Below are positions 56,552 through 64,000 of a stretch of 64,000 nucleotides of DNA, in pieces. The notes under the pieces were generated by a model that did no database searches, was not told where the DNA came from, and was given only the letters and a program-made list of their open reading frames with translations. The translations under genes were made by a program, and so were the position numbers. The DNA comes from Hyphomicrobiales bacterium (GTDB taxonomy: Bacteria; Pseudomonadota; Alphaproteobacteria; Rhizobiales; JACESI01), in the NCBI GenBank assembly GCA_039973685.1, contig JBDWKL010000046.1, positions 62,001 to 126,000 on the forward strand, in the 5' to 3' direction. How positions within the stretch are numbered: position 1 is the first letter of the stretch; each line of letters starts with the position of its first letter.

Positions 56552-59500
56552 TGACTGAAGCCTTAGAAGTCATACTAAGACGCCCGAAAACCGTTCTCAC
56601 TATGATGCTGTTTATGCTGGCGGCTGGCATTTTGACTTATGTCAACATTCCCAAGGAAGCAAACCCCGACATTGACGTGCCCGTCTTCGCTGTTTCGGTC
56701 ACCCAACAGGGCATCTCACCACAGGATGCGGAGCGCCTGCTTGTGCGCCCGTTGGAAACACAGCTTCGCGGTCTTGATGGGCTTAAAGAAATCACCGCCG
56801 TCGCCTTTGAGGGCGCTGCAACGGCAACGCTGGAATTTGATGTTGATTTCGACAAAGACAAGGCGCTTGCCGATATTCGAGACAAGGTAGATCAAGCTCA
56901 AGCCGAGTTTCCGCCAAATGCTGATGAAGCGGTGATCACCGAGACCAACTTCTCACTGCAACCAACAATCTTTGTCACCCTTTCAGGTGATGTGCCTGAA
57001 CGTGCATTGCACCGCCACGCCAAACGCCTGCAAGACGAAATTGAATCAATCAGCACCGTTCGCGAAGCCAATCTTCTGGGCACGCGTGATGAGCTGATGG
57101 AAGTGATCATCGACCTTGAAAAGCTCGAATCCTACAATATCAGCCAGACCGAATTGGTAACGGCAGTAACCGCGAACAACCAACTTGTTGAAGGTGGGTT
57201 TTTGGATACAGACGGGGGCCGCTTCGCTCTTAAAGTACCCGGCCTTGTGGAAGACGCGGAAGATGTAACTCAAATTCCTATTCGCCAAATTGGAGATGCG
57301 GTTATCACACTTGGTGATGTTGCAGAACTTCGTCGCACATTCAAAGATGCCTCAAGCACCACCCGCGTAAACGGCAAGCCAGCGATTGCAATTGCTGTCG
57401 TCAAACGCATTGGCCAAAACATTATCGACAACAATGCGGAAGTGCGAACTGTTGTTGAAGAATTTAGTAAAGACTGGCCCAAAGCGATCAAAATCGATTT
57501 TGTTCTCGATCAATCGAACTTCATTTTTGAAGTACTCGGATCGCTGGAAGCCTCCATCCTAACGGCGATCTTCCTCGTGATGATCGTGGTGGTTGCGACC
57601 CTCGGCGTAAAATCGTCGCTGCTGGTTGGCTTCTCAATCCCCCTCTCCTTTATGGTTGGCTTCTTGATCCTCAGCCTCTCCGGCTACACCGTCAATATTA
57701 TGGTTATGTTCGGTCTCGTTCTAACCGTCGGGCTGCTGGTTGATGGCGCTATCGTGATGACCGAATATGCAGATCGGAAGATGTCGGAAGGCATGAGCCA
57801 CAATGAGGCTTATATCCGCGCAGCCAAGCTGATGTTCTGGCCGATTGTTTCATCAACTGCGACAACTCTGGCCGCCTTCTTGCCGTTACTTTTGTGGCCT
57901 GGCGTTCCCGGTGAATTCATGAGTTACTTGCCGATCATGGTGATTATCGTGCTTTCTGCATCCTTGCTCACGGCCATGGTATTCCTGCCTGCTTCTGGTG
58001 CATTGTTGGGGCAAATGTTTGCTTTTGCAGGCCGTCACTCTGCCATCTTGTTAAGCCTGCTTATGGCAGCTCTAGCGGGCACCGCGACTTACCTTCTTTC
58101 CTCACCTATATTAAGCGGTGCACTTGGCATTGATCCCGCCATTCAAATGCAGGCAACCATTGTCGCAACAGCATTAGTGGCTCTGATCGTCGCAATGGCA
58201 ATTTATCCCCTTGCCAGCTGGTCACATCGCCGCAACGCGAGCAAACCAAAGATTGATGAAACGGCTGAACTTTTAGCGGGCACAGAGACACTCCAACTGC
58301 ACAAGCTTAAAGGTGCAACGGGGTTTTATGCTCGCACAATCAACCTACTTGCCAACAATTTATTGGGCAATATCGCCGTGCTGGTGGTGACAATCGCTAT
58401 TTGTGCTATCACCTTCGTCCAACTTGGCGAACGCTTTAAGGGCGTTGAGTTTTTCGTAGATGAAGAACCAGATCAAGCCATCGTCTTCGTATCTGCTCGC
58501 GGCAATCTCTCTGCTAAAGAAGCAAGCGATATCGTTGGTGAAGTTGAAGAGGTTATCCTCAACATACCGGGTATTCGGGCTGCTGTCATGACGGCAAGCT
58601 CTCCAACAGGCGCAGGTTCTGGCGGCGGCGGTGTTGGCGGTGGCACTGGTGAAATACAGGACAAACCGAGAGACGCAATCGGCGAAATATCGCTGGAGCT
58701 TGGTGATTATAAATACCGCCCAAGCTGGAAACTCATCCAGCAACAAATTCGCGTTCAAACAGCCCAAATTCCGGGTATCAAGGTTGAGCCTAAAAAGATC
58801 GAAGGCGGCCCCCCAACAGGCAAAGATGTTCGTCTTGAAATCAAATCAACAGACTACGACAAGCTTGTCCTAGCTGTCGGAAGAGTTCGTGGTTTCCTCG
58901 ATCAGCAGGTTGACTTGCTGGATACGGAAGATGGTCGCCCTCTCCCCGGTGCGACTTGGGAGCTAACGATTGATCGCGAACAAGCAGCCCGCCACAACGC
59001 AACAGTTGCCGCTATCGGTGCCATGGTTCAATTGGTATCAAACGGCGTTCTCATCGGCACTTATCGCCCAAGCAACAGCGATGAAGAAGTGGATATACGT
59101 GTCCGCCTGCCGAAGGAACAGCGCACTCTATCAACGCTGGATGATCTGAGACTGCGCACAGAAAGCGGGCTTGTCCCCTTGTCAAATTTCATTACGCGTG
59201 AAGCCAAACCAAAGGTATCCTCAATCACACGCCGTGACGGCCTTTATGCAATGGATGTGAAGGCGAACTTGAAGCCTGGCACACAAATTACCGTTAAAAC
59301 TGGATCTGGCGAAGAGGTGACCCGCGCCATCACTGCTGATGACAAAGTAGGCCAAGTTCAAAAGTGGTTGGATGATCAAACATGGGATCCATCCATTCAG
59401 TTCCGTTTCCGTGGTGCCGATGAAGAACAAAAAGAATCCGGTGAGTTCCTGACCAAAGCCATGATCGGCTCACTGTTCTTAATGTTCATTATCCTTTTAA

Positions 59501-60132
59501 CCCAGTTCAACAGTTTCTATCAGTCCATCTTAACGCTCGCGACTGTCATCTTAGCTGTCTTTGGTGCCCTGATTGGTATGATGGTCACAGGGCAGAAGTT
59601 CTCAATTATCATGACGGGTACAGGCATCATCGCGCTTGCTGGTATCGTTGTGAACAATGCGATTGTGCTGCTGGATACTTATAACCGCATGCGCTCGGAG
59701 GGCATTAACATCCCTGATGCTGTGGTAAAGACTGCAGCACAGCGCCTGCGACCAATATTGCTTACGACTGTGACCACCATTGCAGGCCTCGTGCCAATGG
59801 CGACACAGATCAACTTGAACTTCTTTGAGCGCGTAATATCCGTGGGTAGCATTACCTCAATTTGGTGGGTTCAGCTTTCCACAGCCATTATTGCGGGCCT
59901 CGCCTTTTCAACGCTGCTCACGCTCATACTCATACCTTGCATGCTGGCTCTGCCACATAATGTCGTCATGTTTATCCAAGGCGCTGGTAATTTGGGTGCT
60001 TCCGCGAAAGAATTCATGCGTGGAAGGAAGCGGATTTCGGCAACAGCAGCACATGAACCAGAGCCAGAAGTAAGAACGGTGCGAGAGATTAAACCGCAGA
60101 TGGCTGCAACCATAAGCGAAGCAGCAGAGTAA
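56551..60132 (+). CDS. RND efflux pump permease
   Basis: A 1193-residue inner-membrane pump of the AcrB type. The N-terminal helix, the first periplasmic domain and helices 2-6 (for example FGLVLTVGLLVDGAIVMTEYADRKM, with one of the two usual Asp residues replaced by Gly) are normal. After helix 6 an extra segment of about 60-70 residues (491-556) carries two additional hydrophobic stretches, SAILLSLLMAALAGTATYLL and ATIVATALVALIVAMAIY. A Gly-rich loop (GSGGGGVGGGTG) lies around residue 690-700 in the second periplasmic domain. The C-terminal half has the expected second set of helices. Substrate unknown. Confidence 0.93.
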   Translation: MTEALEVILRRPKTVLTMMLFMLAAGILTYVNIPKEANPDIDVPVFAVSVTQQGISPQDAERLLVRPLETQLRGLDGLKEITAVAFEGAATATLEFDVDFDKDKALADIRDKVDQAQAEFPPNADEAVITETNFSLQPTIFVTLSGDVPERALHRHAKRLQDEIESISTVREANLLGTRDELMEVIIDLEKLESYNISQTELVTAVTANNQLVEGGFLDTDGGRFALKVPGLVEDAEDVTQIPIRQIGDAVITLGDVAELRRTFKDASSTTRVNGKPAIAIAVVKRIGQNIIDNNAEVRTVVEEFSKDWPKAIKIDFVLDQSNFIFEVLGSLEASILTAIFLVMIVVVATLGVKSSLLVGFSIPLSFMVGFLILSLSGYTVNIMVMFGLVLTVGLLVDGAIVMTEYADRKMSEGMSHNEAYIRAAKLMFWPIVSSTATTLAAFLPLLLWPGVPGEFMSYLPIMVIIVLSASLLTAMVFLPASGALLGQMFAFAGRHSAILLSLLMAALAGTATYLLSSPILSGALGIDPAIQMQATIVATALVALIVAMAIYPLASWSHRRNASKPKIDETAELLAGTETLQLHKLKGATGFYARTINLLANNLLGNIAVLVVTIAICAITFVQLGERFKGVEFFVDEEPDQAIVFVSARGNLSAKEASDIVGEVEEVILNIPGIRAAVMTASSPTGAGSGGGGVGGGTGEIQDKPRDAIGEISLELGDYKYRPSWKLIQQQIRVQTAQIPGIKVEPKKIEGGPPTGKDVRLEIKSTDYDKLVLAVGRVRGFLDQQVDLLDTEDGRPLPGATWELTIDREQAARHNATVAAIGAMVQLVSNGVLIGTYRPSNSDEEVDIRVRLPKEQRTLSTLDDLRLRTESGLVPLSNFITREAKPKVSSITRRDGLYAMDVKANLKPGTQITVKTGSGEEVTRAITADDKVGQVQKWLDDQTWDPSIQFRFRGADEEQKESGEFLTKAMIGSLFLMFIILLTQFNSFYQSILTLATVILAVFGALIGMMVTGQKFSIIMTGTGIIALAGIVVNNAIVLLDTYNRMRSEGINIPDAVVKTAAQRLRPILLTTVTTIAGLVPMATQINLNFFERVISVGSITSIWWVQLSTAIIAGLAFSTLLTLILIPCMLALPHNVVMFIQGAGNLGASAKEFMRGRKRISATAAHEPEPEVRTVREIKPQMAATISEAAE

Positions 60133-60242
60133 TGATCTGAGCGACGGCGCCGAATAGCACCGTAACAATTAATTGGTTCATTTACGTTTTAGATAGTAAA
60201 AACCATTATCATCAATCATAGCGCTCTTAGGAGCAAACGGCC

Positions 60243-60347
60243 ATGGGACACATTAGCATCATGAAAACTTTTTCACGCGTAAGCTTTTTCGTATTCACAG
60301 CAGTGATTTTATCAGCTTGCGGCGTTCCGTTTGTCCCACTTATCTAA
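60243..60347 (+). CDS. Tiny lipoprotein ending CGVPFVPLI
   Basis: A 34-residue product from the ATG at 60243, with TAGGAG ending nine bases upstream; an ATG at 60261 would give 28 residues. The sequence MKTFSRVSFFVFTAVILSAC is a signal with lipobox LSAC, followed by only GVPFVPLI. I recognise this ending from small rhizobial lipoproteins of unknown role. It falls in the gap between the RND operon and convergent pssA, ending four bases before the pssA stop. It is too short for ordinary gene calls. Confidence 0.7.
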   Translation: MGHISIMKTFSRVSFFVFTAVILSACGVPFVPLI

Positions 60348-60351
60348 TTAT

Positions 60352-61191
60352 TTAAGCGTCGTCTGCTTCACCTTTTGATACGGTTGCCAGTGCGTCTTGC
60401 TTAAGTTTCTTTTGATAAGAAAACCAACCAATCGGAATACAAACCATATAAATGACGACTGACGCGGTCATGAACCACCACGTATAGGTCAGCAAAAGTG
60501 CGACCAAAGCAACAAATACAATGATTGCAGGGACAACCCATTCAGCTGGTATACCTTTGCCAATCGTCTTGCCTGAAAATGTTGGCAAACTGCTCACCAT
60601 CAAAAACGCAATTGCCAAAACATAAGCGATGACGATGCCTTGCGTGACTTCTGTGACAGGAAAATCAAGAAACGAGAGATAAAGCGGGAAAAGCGCAGCG
60701 ATCGCCCCTGCCGGAGCAGGTGTTCCTGTAAAGAAAGTCGATTGCCACGCTGGTTTGTTCGCGCTTTCAAGTGCTGCATTAAAGCGAGCAAGACGGAGTG
60801 CTGCGCAAATTGAAAAGATCAAACAGGCAATCCAACCGATAGAACGGTAATCCTGCAAACCCCACATGAAGAGTAAAATCGCTGGAGCAACACCGAAATT
60901 GACAAAGTCGGTGAGTGAATCCAATTCTGCGCCAAATTTGGTTGAGCCTTTTAGGAACCGTGCGAGACGACCATCCAACGCATCAAGAGCACCTGCCACA
61001 ATGATCAAGATCACTGCCAGCTCCATGCGCCCTTCAATGGCCATGCGGATCGCGGTTAAACCTGCTGAAAGCCCAAGTAAGGTTACAAGATTGGGCGCGA
61101 TGACACGATAAGGAATTTGTCGCTTTTGGCGCACCGGTTTTTCCGGTTCTTTTCCCTCAGATGGGTCGAGCGGTTGGAAACCTGTATCCAT
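60352..61191 (-). CDS. pssA: CDP-diacylglycerol--serine O-phosphatidyltransferase
   Basis: A 279-residue membrane enzyme that makes phosphatidylserine. The CDP-alcohol phosphatidyltransferase motif is GALDALDGRLARFLKGSTKFGAELDSLTD (about 85-113), matching DGx2ARx8Gx3Dx3D. Eight or so hydrophobic segments follow, with a charged N-terminus (DPSEGKEPEKPVRQKRQIPYR) and tail. It lies one base after psd on the same strand, the two forming the standard phosphatidylethanolamine pathway. Confidence 0.95.
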   Translation of the reverse strand: MDTGFQPLDPSEGKEPEKPVRQKRQIPYRVIAPNLVTLLGLSAGLTAIRMAIEGRMELAVILIIVAGALDALDGRLARFLKGSTKFGAELDSLTDFVNFGVAPAILLFMWGLQDYRSIGWIACLIFSICAALRLARFNAALESANKPAWQSTFFTGTPAPAGAIAALFPLYLSFLDFPVTEVTQGIVIAYVLAIAFLMVSSLPTFSGKTIGKGIPAEWVVPAIIVFVALVALLLTYTWWFMTASVVIYMVCIPIGWFSYQKKLKQDALATVSKGEADDA

Positions 61192-61192
61192 T

Positions 61193-61891
61193 TTAGTCGA
61201 TCCTTACCGGACGTTCTTGGCTTTCAATATCAAAACGCGCAAGGATGCTCTCGCCCGCTGTCATGATCTGGCCGATATGCACCTGCGGTTGGGCATTGTT
61301 TGGCAGATAGACATCAAGGCGCGAACCAAATCGAATAAGTCCAAAGCGCTCACCCGCGGCAATTTGATCCTCTTCTTGCGACCAACATACAATACGCCGC
61401 GCAACAAGACCTGCGATTTGCACAACACCGATTGTCCCTTTTTCGCCAGCAATAACGAGGCTGTTCCGCTCATTGTCTTCGCTCGCCTTATCAAGATCTG
61501 CATTGAGAAAAAGACCCGGCTTATAAGCGATTTTATTGATATTGCCAGCAATAGGTGCGCGGTTCACATGGCAGTTGAACACATTCATAAACACACAAAC
61601 GCGCATCATTGGCTCATCGCCAAGCTCTAATTCAGCAGGAGGCACAGCGGGGCCAATAAGGCTGACACGCCCATCTGCCGGACTGATAACCATTGACGGA
61701 TCAATTGGCGTTACCCGTTGTGGATCACGGAAGAAGTAAGCTACCCACGCCGTGATGATCAAACCAATCCAAAATAGCGGTTCCCAGAAAAAGCCAAGCA
61801 CGAGGCTTGCAACACCTGCAATGGCGATAAACTTGTGCCCTTCTTTATGAATGGGAACGATGGCGGCACGCACAGAGTCTAATACAGACAT
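61193..61891 (-). CDS. psd: Phosphatidylserine decarboxylase
   Basis: A 232-residue membrane-associated pro-enzyme that decarboxylates phosphatidylserine to phosphatidylethanolamine. Membrane segments lie at about 22-55. The self-cleavage site for the pyruvoyl cofactor is Gly-Ser in [11 protein letters not shown] near residue 190; [19 protein letters not shown] and [11 protein letters not shown] are further family motifs. It is the short Psd type of rhizobia. It forms an operon with pssA. Confidence 0.95.
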   Translation of the reverse strand: MSVLDSVRAAIVPIHKEGHKFIAIAGVASLVLGFFWEPLFWIGLIITAWVAYFFRDPQRVTPIDPSMVISPADGRVSLIGPAVPPAELELGDEPMMRVCVFMNVFNCHVNRAPIAGNINKIAYKPGLFLNADLDKASEDNERNSLVIAGEKGTIGVVQIAGLVARRIVCWSQEEDQIAAGERFGLIRFGSRLDVYLPNNAQPQVHIGQIMTAGESILARFDIESQERPVRID

Positions 61892-62014
61892 GAAGGCTCT
61901 CTCTTTGAAGAACGAAAATACAGTGATGTGGTTCTGCCATCAAAAGGACACGATTAAAAGAGGTGAATGCCAATTCTGTTAAACTGTTAAGAAGCAACTC
62001 CCTAGGATCAGCCC

Positions 62015-63970
62015 CTAGATTTCATCTTCGGCCCGTTTTCCACGGGTAACCAACTCACCGCCCTCTTCGTGAACAGCGCGAAGCCTTTCTTCTGCTTCAC
62101 TTGCTTCACGTTGCCGCGCCCACATGGAGGCGTAAAGGCCATCAAGCTCAAGAAGTTCATCGTGTTTGCCACGTTCACGGATTGCGCCGCGCTCCAAAAC
62201 AATGATCTCATCAGCGCCAATAACAGTTGACAGACGGTGGGCAATTACAAGCGTTGTGCGATCTTGAGAGACCTCATCAAGAGCTGCTTGAATTTCGCGC
62301 TCTGTATGTGTGTCGAGTGCAGAGGTTGCCTCATCAAGCAGTAGAATTGGTGGGGCTTTCAAAATGGTTCGTGCAATGGCGACCCGTTGTTTTTCGCCGC
62401 CTGAGAGTTTCAACCCACGTTCGCCAACTTCGGTATTGAACCCTTGTGGGAGCGTCTCAATGAAATCAGAAATCTGTGCCATGCGTGCGGCTTCACGCAC
62501 TTCTTCTTCGCTCGCATCAGGGCGACCATAACGGATGTTATAGGCCACTGTATCATTAAACAGCACCGTATCTTGCGGCACCATGCCAATAGCAGAACGC
62601 AGAGAATTTTGCGTAACATCGCGGATATCTTGCCCGTCAATCAAAACACGCCCACTGCTTACTTCATAAAAGCGGAATAACAGCCGCGAAATGGTCGATT
62701 TACCCGCACCTGACGGCCCAACGATAGCGACCGTTTTACCAGCTGGCACTTCGAAATCGACGCCCTTTAAGATCGGGCGTTCAGGGTCATAGGAAAACCG
62801 AACATCTTCAAACCGCACAGCACCCTGTCCTGCTTTCAAAGGCTTTGCGTCCTCTGCATCCTTGATCTCCGCAGGCACATCAAGCAGAGCAAACATTTCT
62901 TCAGTATCGGTCAGTCCCTGTTTGATCTCGCGGTAAACAAAACCGATGAAATTGAGCGGGATGGCAAGCTGGATCAACAAGGCATTGATCATGACAAAAT
63001 CGCCAATCGTTTGCGTTCCATCAATCACAGCAAGGGCTGACAAAATCATACAAAGCGCAACGCCGATTGAAAGAATGACCGTCTGGCCAATGTTCAACCA
63101 AGCAAGCGAAGTCCAAACTTTAACGGCGGATTCTTCATACCGCGCCATTGAGTTATCAAACCGCCCTGCTTCCATCTTTTCATTGCCGAAATATTTGACG
63201 GTTTCAAAGTTCAACAGGGAATCGATCGCCTTGGAATTCGCCTCAGTGTCCGCATTATTCATGTCGCGGCGAATGGCAATGCGCCAATTGCTGGCACGAA
63301 TGGTGAACCAAGAATATCCATGGACCGTGATGGCAAGAATGATGACATATGACAGCCCGAACTGGACATAAAACACCACCGCCATCAGCACAAATTCAAG
63401 AAGCGTTGGAACACCAGACAGGATGGAAAATCGAACGATCCCCTCAATCCCCTTCACACCGCGTTCTATCACACGGGACAGTCCGCCAGTGCGCCGCTCC
63501 AAATGGAAACGCAACGACAGATCATGCATATGAACGAATGTTTTTTGCGCCAACTTGCGCACAGCATGTTGACCGACACGGGCAAAATAGGCGTCTCTGA
63601 CCTGGTTGAATACCATGGCGAGTATGCGGGTTAGGCCATAGGCGATGATCAACATAACTGGCGTGATCATCCATAAGGGCCAGCCATCTAGACCACCCTC
63701 GCCTGTTAGCGCATCCGTTGCCCACTTAAAGGTGTAGGGCGTCAGCACCGTTACTATCTTCCCGCACACCAAAAAAACCATAGCAATCGCAACACGCATT
63801 TGCAGATCTTTGCGGTCTTGCGGCCAGATGTAAGGCCATAGGCTTTTCATGGTTTGCCAGTCACCACCATCCGCGCGAACGGTCGGTTTTGGGGGCGCGT
63901 CTTTAGCCGCAGAATTTTGAGGCTCTTGCGGTTTTTGCGCACTCTTATTTTGCGACGTATTGGTAGCCAT
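62015..63970 (-). CDS. Atm1-family ABC exporter, fused permease and ATPase
   Basis: A 651-residue half-transporter. Six membrane helices (about 50-340) include the Atm1-like stretches QKTFVHMHDLSLRFHLERRTGGLSRVIERG and DSLLNFETVKYFGNEKMEAGRFD. The ATPase domain has Walker A GPSGAGKST, signature LSGGEKQR, Walker B ILLLDEATS and the H-loop VIAHRLSTV. Related bacterial Atm1 proteins export glutathione conjugates and heavy metals. It works as a homodimer in the inner membrane. The terminal 30 residues of the window hold no further gene. It may be regulated separately from the psd-pssA operon, 123 bp away. Confidence 0.93.
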   Translation of the reverse strand: MATNTSQNKSAQKPQEPQNSAAKDAPPKPTVRADGGDWQTMKSLWPYIWPQDRKDLQMRVAIAMVFLVCGKIVTVLTPYTFKWATDALTGEGGLDGWPLWMITPVMLIIAYGLTRILAMVFNQVRDAYFARVGQHAVRKLAQKTFVHMHDLSLRFHLERRTGGLSRVIERGVKGIEGIVRFSILSGVPTLLEFVLMAVVFYVQFGLSYVIILAITVHGYSWFTIRASNWRIAIRRDMNNADTEANSKAIDSLLNFETVKYFGNEKMEAGRFDNSMARYEESAVKVWTSLAWLNIGQTVILSIGVALCMILSALAVIDGTQTIGDFVMINALLIQLAIPLNFIGFVYREIKQGLTDTEEMFALLDVPAEIKDAEDAKPLKAGQGAVRFEDVRFSYDPERPILKGVDFEVPAGKTVAIVGPSGAGKSTISRLLFRFYEVSSGRVLIDGQDIRDVTQNSLRSAIGMVPQDTVLFNDTVAYNIRYGRPDASEEEVREAARMAQISDFIETLPQGFNTEVGERGLKLSGGEKQRVAIARTILKAPPILLLDEATSALDTHTEREIQAALDEVSQDRTTLVIAHRLSTVIGADEIIVLERGAIRERGKHDELLELDGLYASMWARQREASEAEERLRAVHEEGGELVTRGKRAEDEI

Positions 63971-64000
63971 AAAATCCCCTGATTGCAGCCGCGGTTGGCT

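Noticed and set aside
1-64000. CRISPR arrays, insertion sequences, prophage, tRNA or rRNA genes
   Set aside because: I looked for regular spaced repeats, terminal inverted repeats with transposase frames, T-arm motifs and phage-type genes and found none.

Overview
The window is chromosomal, gene-dense DNA of an alphaproteobacterium, most likely Hyphomicrobiales (Rhizobiales). The evidence is gene order and family membership: dsbA-aroQ-accB-accC-aat followed by a DUF2155 protein, an NDUFA12-like protein and B12-dependent nrdJ; glyA-nrdR-ribD-ribE-ribH-nusB-thiL; rnc-era-lepB-acpS; the MarR regulator LdtR with an L,D-transpeptidase; and an Atm1-type ABC exporter. GC content looks moderate by eye, which would fit a marine lineage, but I cannot name a genus. 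I see no rRNA, tRNA, CRISPR array, insertion sequence, prophage or integration scar.

Layout. 1-4865: thiol oxidoreductase (cut by the window edge), shikimate step, acetyl-CoA carboxylase subunits, L/F-tRNA-protein transferase, and two minus-strand envelope/respiratory genes. 4866-9354: a long regulatory region with two NrdR boxes and a hairpin-rich leader ahead of nrdJ. 9613-12057: a small His/Cys secreted protein, two tandem L,D-transpeptidases and a PPOX-like protein. 12062-22680: a minus-strand block with thiolase, H+-pyrophosphatase, an MFS transporter and the glyA-nrdR-rib-nusB-thiL cluster. 22883-26642: the LdtR/L,D-transpeptidase neighbourhood. 26819-30213: hemB, an RDD protein, bpt and a DMT exporter. 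30252-36773: parC, recO, a divergent metallo-beta-lactamase-fold protein, two tiny secreted proteins, era and rnc. 36774-42201: lepB, acpS, DUF2062, pyrE, rel and rpoZ. 42493-48632: a NYN-domain protein, a uracil-DNA glycosylase, smpB, dapA, a lytic transglycosylase and a hydrolase. 48738-54314: a minus-strand envelope cluster with a giant repeat-containing OmpA protein, an unlisted 35-residue membrane protein, a membrane-anchored helix-hairpin-helix protein and a porin-like protein. 54505-60347: PadR-controlled RND efflux and a tiny lipoprotein. 60352-63970: phosphatidylserine/phosphatidylethanolamine synthesis (pssA, psd) and the Atm1-like exporter.

How the genes work together. NrdR, encoded at 20869-21345, is the expected regulator of nrdJ through the paired boxes at 5311-5357. 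Three L,D-transpeptidases plus LdtR, a lytic transglycosylase, a very large OmpA protein and a porin-like protein give the window a clear cell-envelope theme. Aat and Bpt together supply both leucyl-transfer branches of the bacterial N-degron pathway. Most of the window is ordinary core genome. The least explained parts are the nrdJ leader, the OmpA/35-residue/helix-hairpin-helix cluster, the LdtR-region inverted repeats and several very small secreted or lipoprotein genes.
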